From Paenibacillus sp. PCH8 (GTDB lineage: Bacteria > Bacillota > Bacilli > Paenibacillales > Paenibacillaceae): a stretch of 64,000 nt of DNA. The notes beneath the pieces are model-generated. The model did no database searches, was not told the DNA's origin, and saw nothing but the letters and a program-made list of their open reading frames with translations. Both the position numbers and the translations under genes were made by a program. This document shows, one piece after another, positions 63,356 through 64,000 of the stretch (its first letter is position 1; each line of letters starts with the position of its first letter). The DNA lies in assembly GCF_002968835.1 (NCBI RefSeq), contig NZ_PKQK01000003.1, forward strand, positions 496,001-560,000. Direction: 5' to 3'.

Positions 63356-64000
63356 ATGACAACAAATTATGAACTATATAAAGTCTTTTACTGGGCCGCC
63401 AAAACGGGAAGTTTGACCCAGGCAGCCAAAGTACTGTATATCACTCAACCCAGTGTCAGTCATGCCATCAAACAGTTGGAAGAGAGCTTTGGTCTTACCT
63501 TGTTCTATCGAAATTCCAAAGGTGTATCGTTGACACAGGAAGGTACCAGTCTGTATTCCTATATTGAGCAGTCCCAAATTCTGATATCGCTTGCCGAAGA
63601 GAAAATGGCAGCATTGAAGAGTCTTGACAATGGTGAATTGAGGATCGGTGGCAGTGACTCCCTGTTCAAGCATTACATGCTGGCGTATCTGGAGGAATTC
63701 CATACGCTGTACCCTAATATCAAGTTACATCTGAGTCATGGAACTACGCCTGAAGTCATTACGTTCCTCAAGGAAGGTAAGATTGACCTTGGAGTTGTCC
63801 GGATGCCCATTGTTGATCCACAGCTTGAAGTCAGGGAAAGCATTCAGCTGAAAGACTGTTTTGTGGCGGGAGAACGCTATTCCCAGCTCAAAGGTAAAGT
63901 GATGACACTTGAGATGCTCCTGGAGCATCAACTGATCCTCTTCTCCCGGAACAGTCGGGTTCGGATGGCGATAACCGAATTGTTTAACAGTTATAATTAC
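63356..64000 (+). CDS. LysR family transcriptional regulator (cut by window end)
   Basis: The frame runs from ATG 63356 to the window edge without a stop (215 codons). Residues 1-60 form a LysR helix-turn-helix: YELYKVFYWAAKTGSLTQAA, then LYITQPSVSHAIKQLEESFG and FYRNSKGVSLTQEG. The effector-binding domain begins near 90 with GELRIGGSDSLFKHYML and continues IDLGVVRMPI. AGGAG lies 15 bases upstream, farther than usual, so the start is somewhat uncertain. Divergence from zwf suggests control of the pentose-phosphate genes; the ligand is unknown. Confidence 0.9.
   Translation, partial: MTTNYELYKVFYWAAKTGSLTQAAKVLYITQPSVSHAIKQLEESFGLTLFYRNSKGVSLTQEGTSLYSYIEQSQILISLAEEKMAALKSLDNGELRIGGSDSLFKHYMLAYLEEFHTLYPNIKLHLSHGTTPEVITFLKEGKIDLGVVRMPIVDPQLEVRESIQLKDCFVAGERYSQLKGKVMTLEMLLEHQLILFSRNSRVRMAITELFNSYNY

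Noticed and set aside
1..64000. CRISPR arrays, tRNA/rRNA genes, insertion sequences
   Set aside because: Scanning found no regularly spaced repeats of CRISPR size, no cloverleaf with CCA-type ends and no transposase-like protein.

Overview
The window looks like a chromosomal segment of a Paenibacillus-type Firmicute. The signs are a Tyr T-box in front of tyrS, LicT/RAT-controlled beta-glucoside PTS operons, strong GGAGG ribosome sites with several GTG/TTG starts, Bacillus-type housekeeping genes, and an iturin-like lipopeptide synthetase. No rRNA, tRNA, CRISPR array, transposase or phage gene was seen.

Layout. 1-8.7 kb: the tail of a small gene, tyrS with its T-box, selO, a Dabb-domain protein, a TetR regulator divergent from an Old-Yellow-Enzyme oxidoreductase, an AraC regulator overlapping an EamA exporter, and an RluF-type pseudouridine synthase. 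9.0-13.6 kb: a four-gene operon (MFS exporter, class III aminotransferase, zinc alcohol dehydrogenase, HAD phosphatase). It carries the aminotransferase-phosphatase-dehydrogenase trio known from deoxynojirimycin-type iminosugar operons, but with a HAD phosphatase.

14.1-37.3 kb (minus strand): a hybrid PKS-NRPS locus. It consists of a trans-acting malonyltransferase (FenF-like), a 3960-residue starter synthetase (FAAL-ACP-KS-ACP-aminotransferase-C-PCP-C-A-PCP-C, the MycA/ItuA plan), and a short second synthetase (half C-A-PCP-E-C-A-PCP-E-C). The second gene is broken by three single-base deletions, stops after a C domain, and is followed by a terminator. No thioesterase or third synthetase is present. 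The specificity codes read Glu, an uncertain residue, and Thr, so the nascent chain would be beta-amino fatty acid-Glu-D-X-D-Thr. A helically phased TTAC repeat array lies at the promoter of the starter gene.

37.6-52.8 kb: a Cof-type HAD phosphatase, a GNAT acetyltransferase, a membrane-anchored subtilisin-like protease, a first licT-PTS-GH1 beta-glucoside operon, a small membrane-protein gene broken by a stop codon, a P-loop kinase, an acyltransferase, a frameshifted GH78 rhamnosidase divergent from an AraC regulator, and a deoxyribonucleotidase. 52.8-57.4 kb: a second licT-PTS-GH1 operon of the same order. 57.6-64 kb: a small secreted protein, a membrane metallophosphoesterase, the pentose-phosphate genes zwf-tal-gnd, and a divergent LysR regulator cut by the window end.

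The four frameshifts (three in the second synthetase, one in the rhamnosidase) are all apparent one-base losses that homopolymer shortening could explain. Assembly error must be excluded before calling these genes dead.
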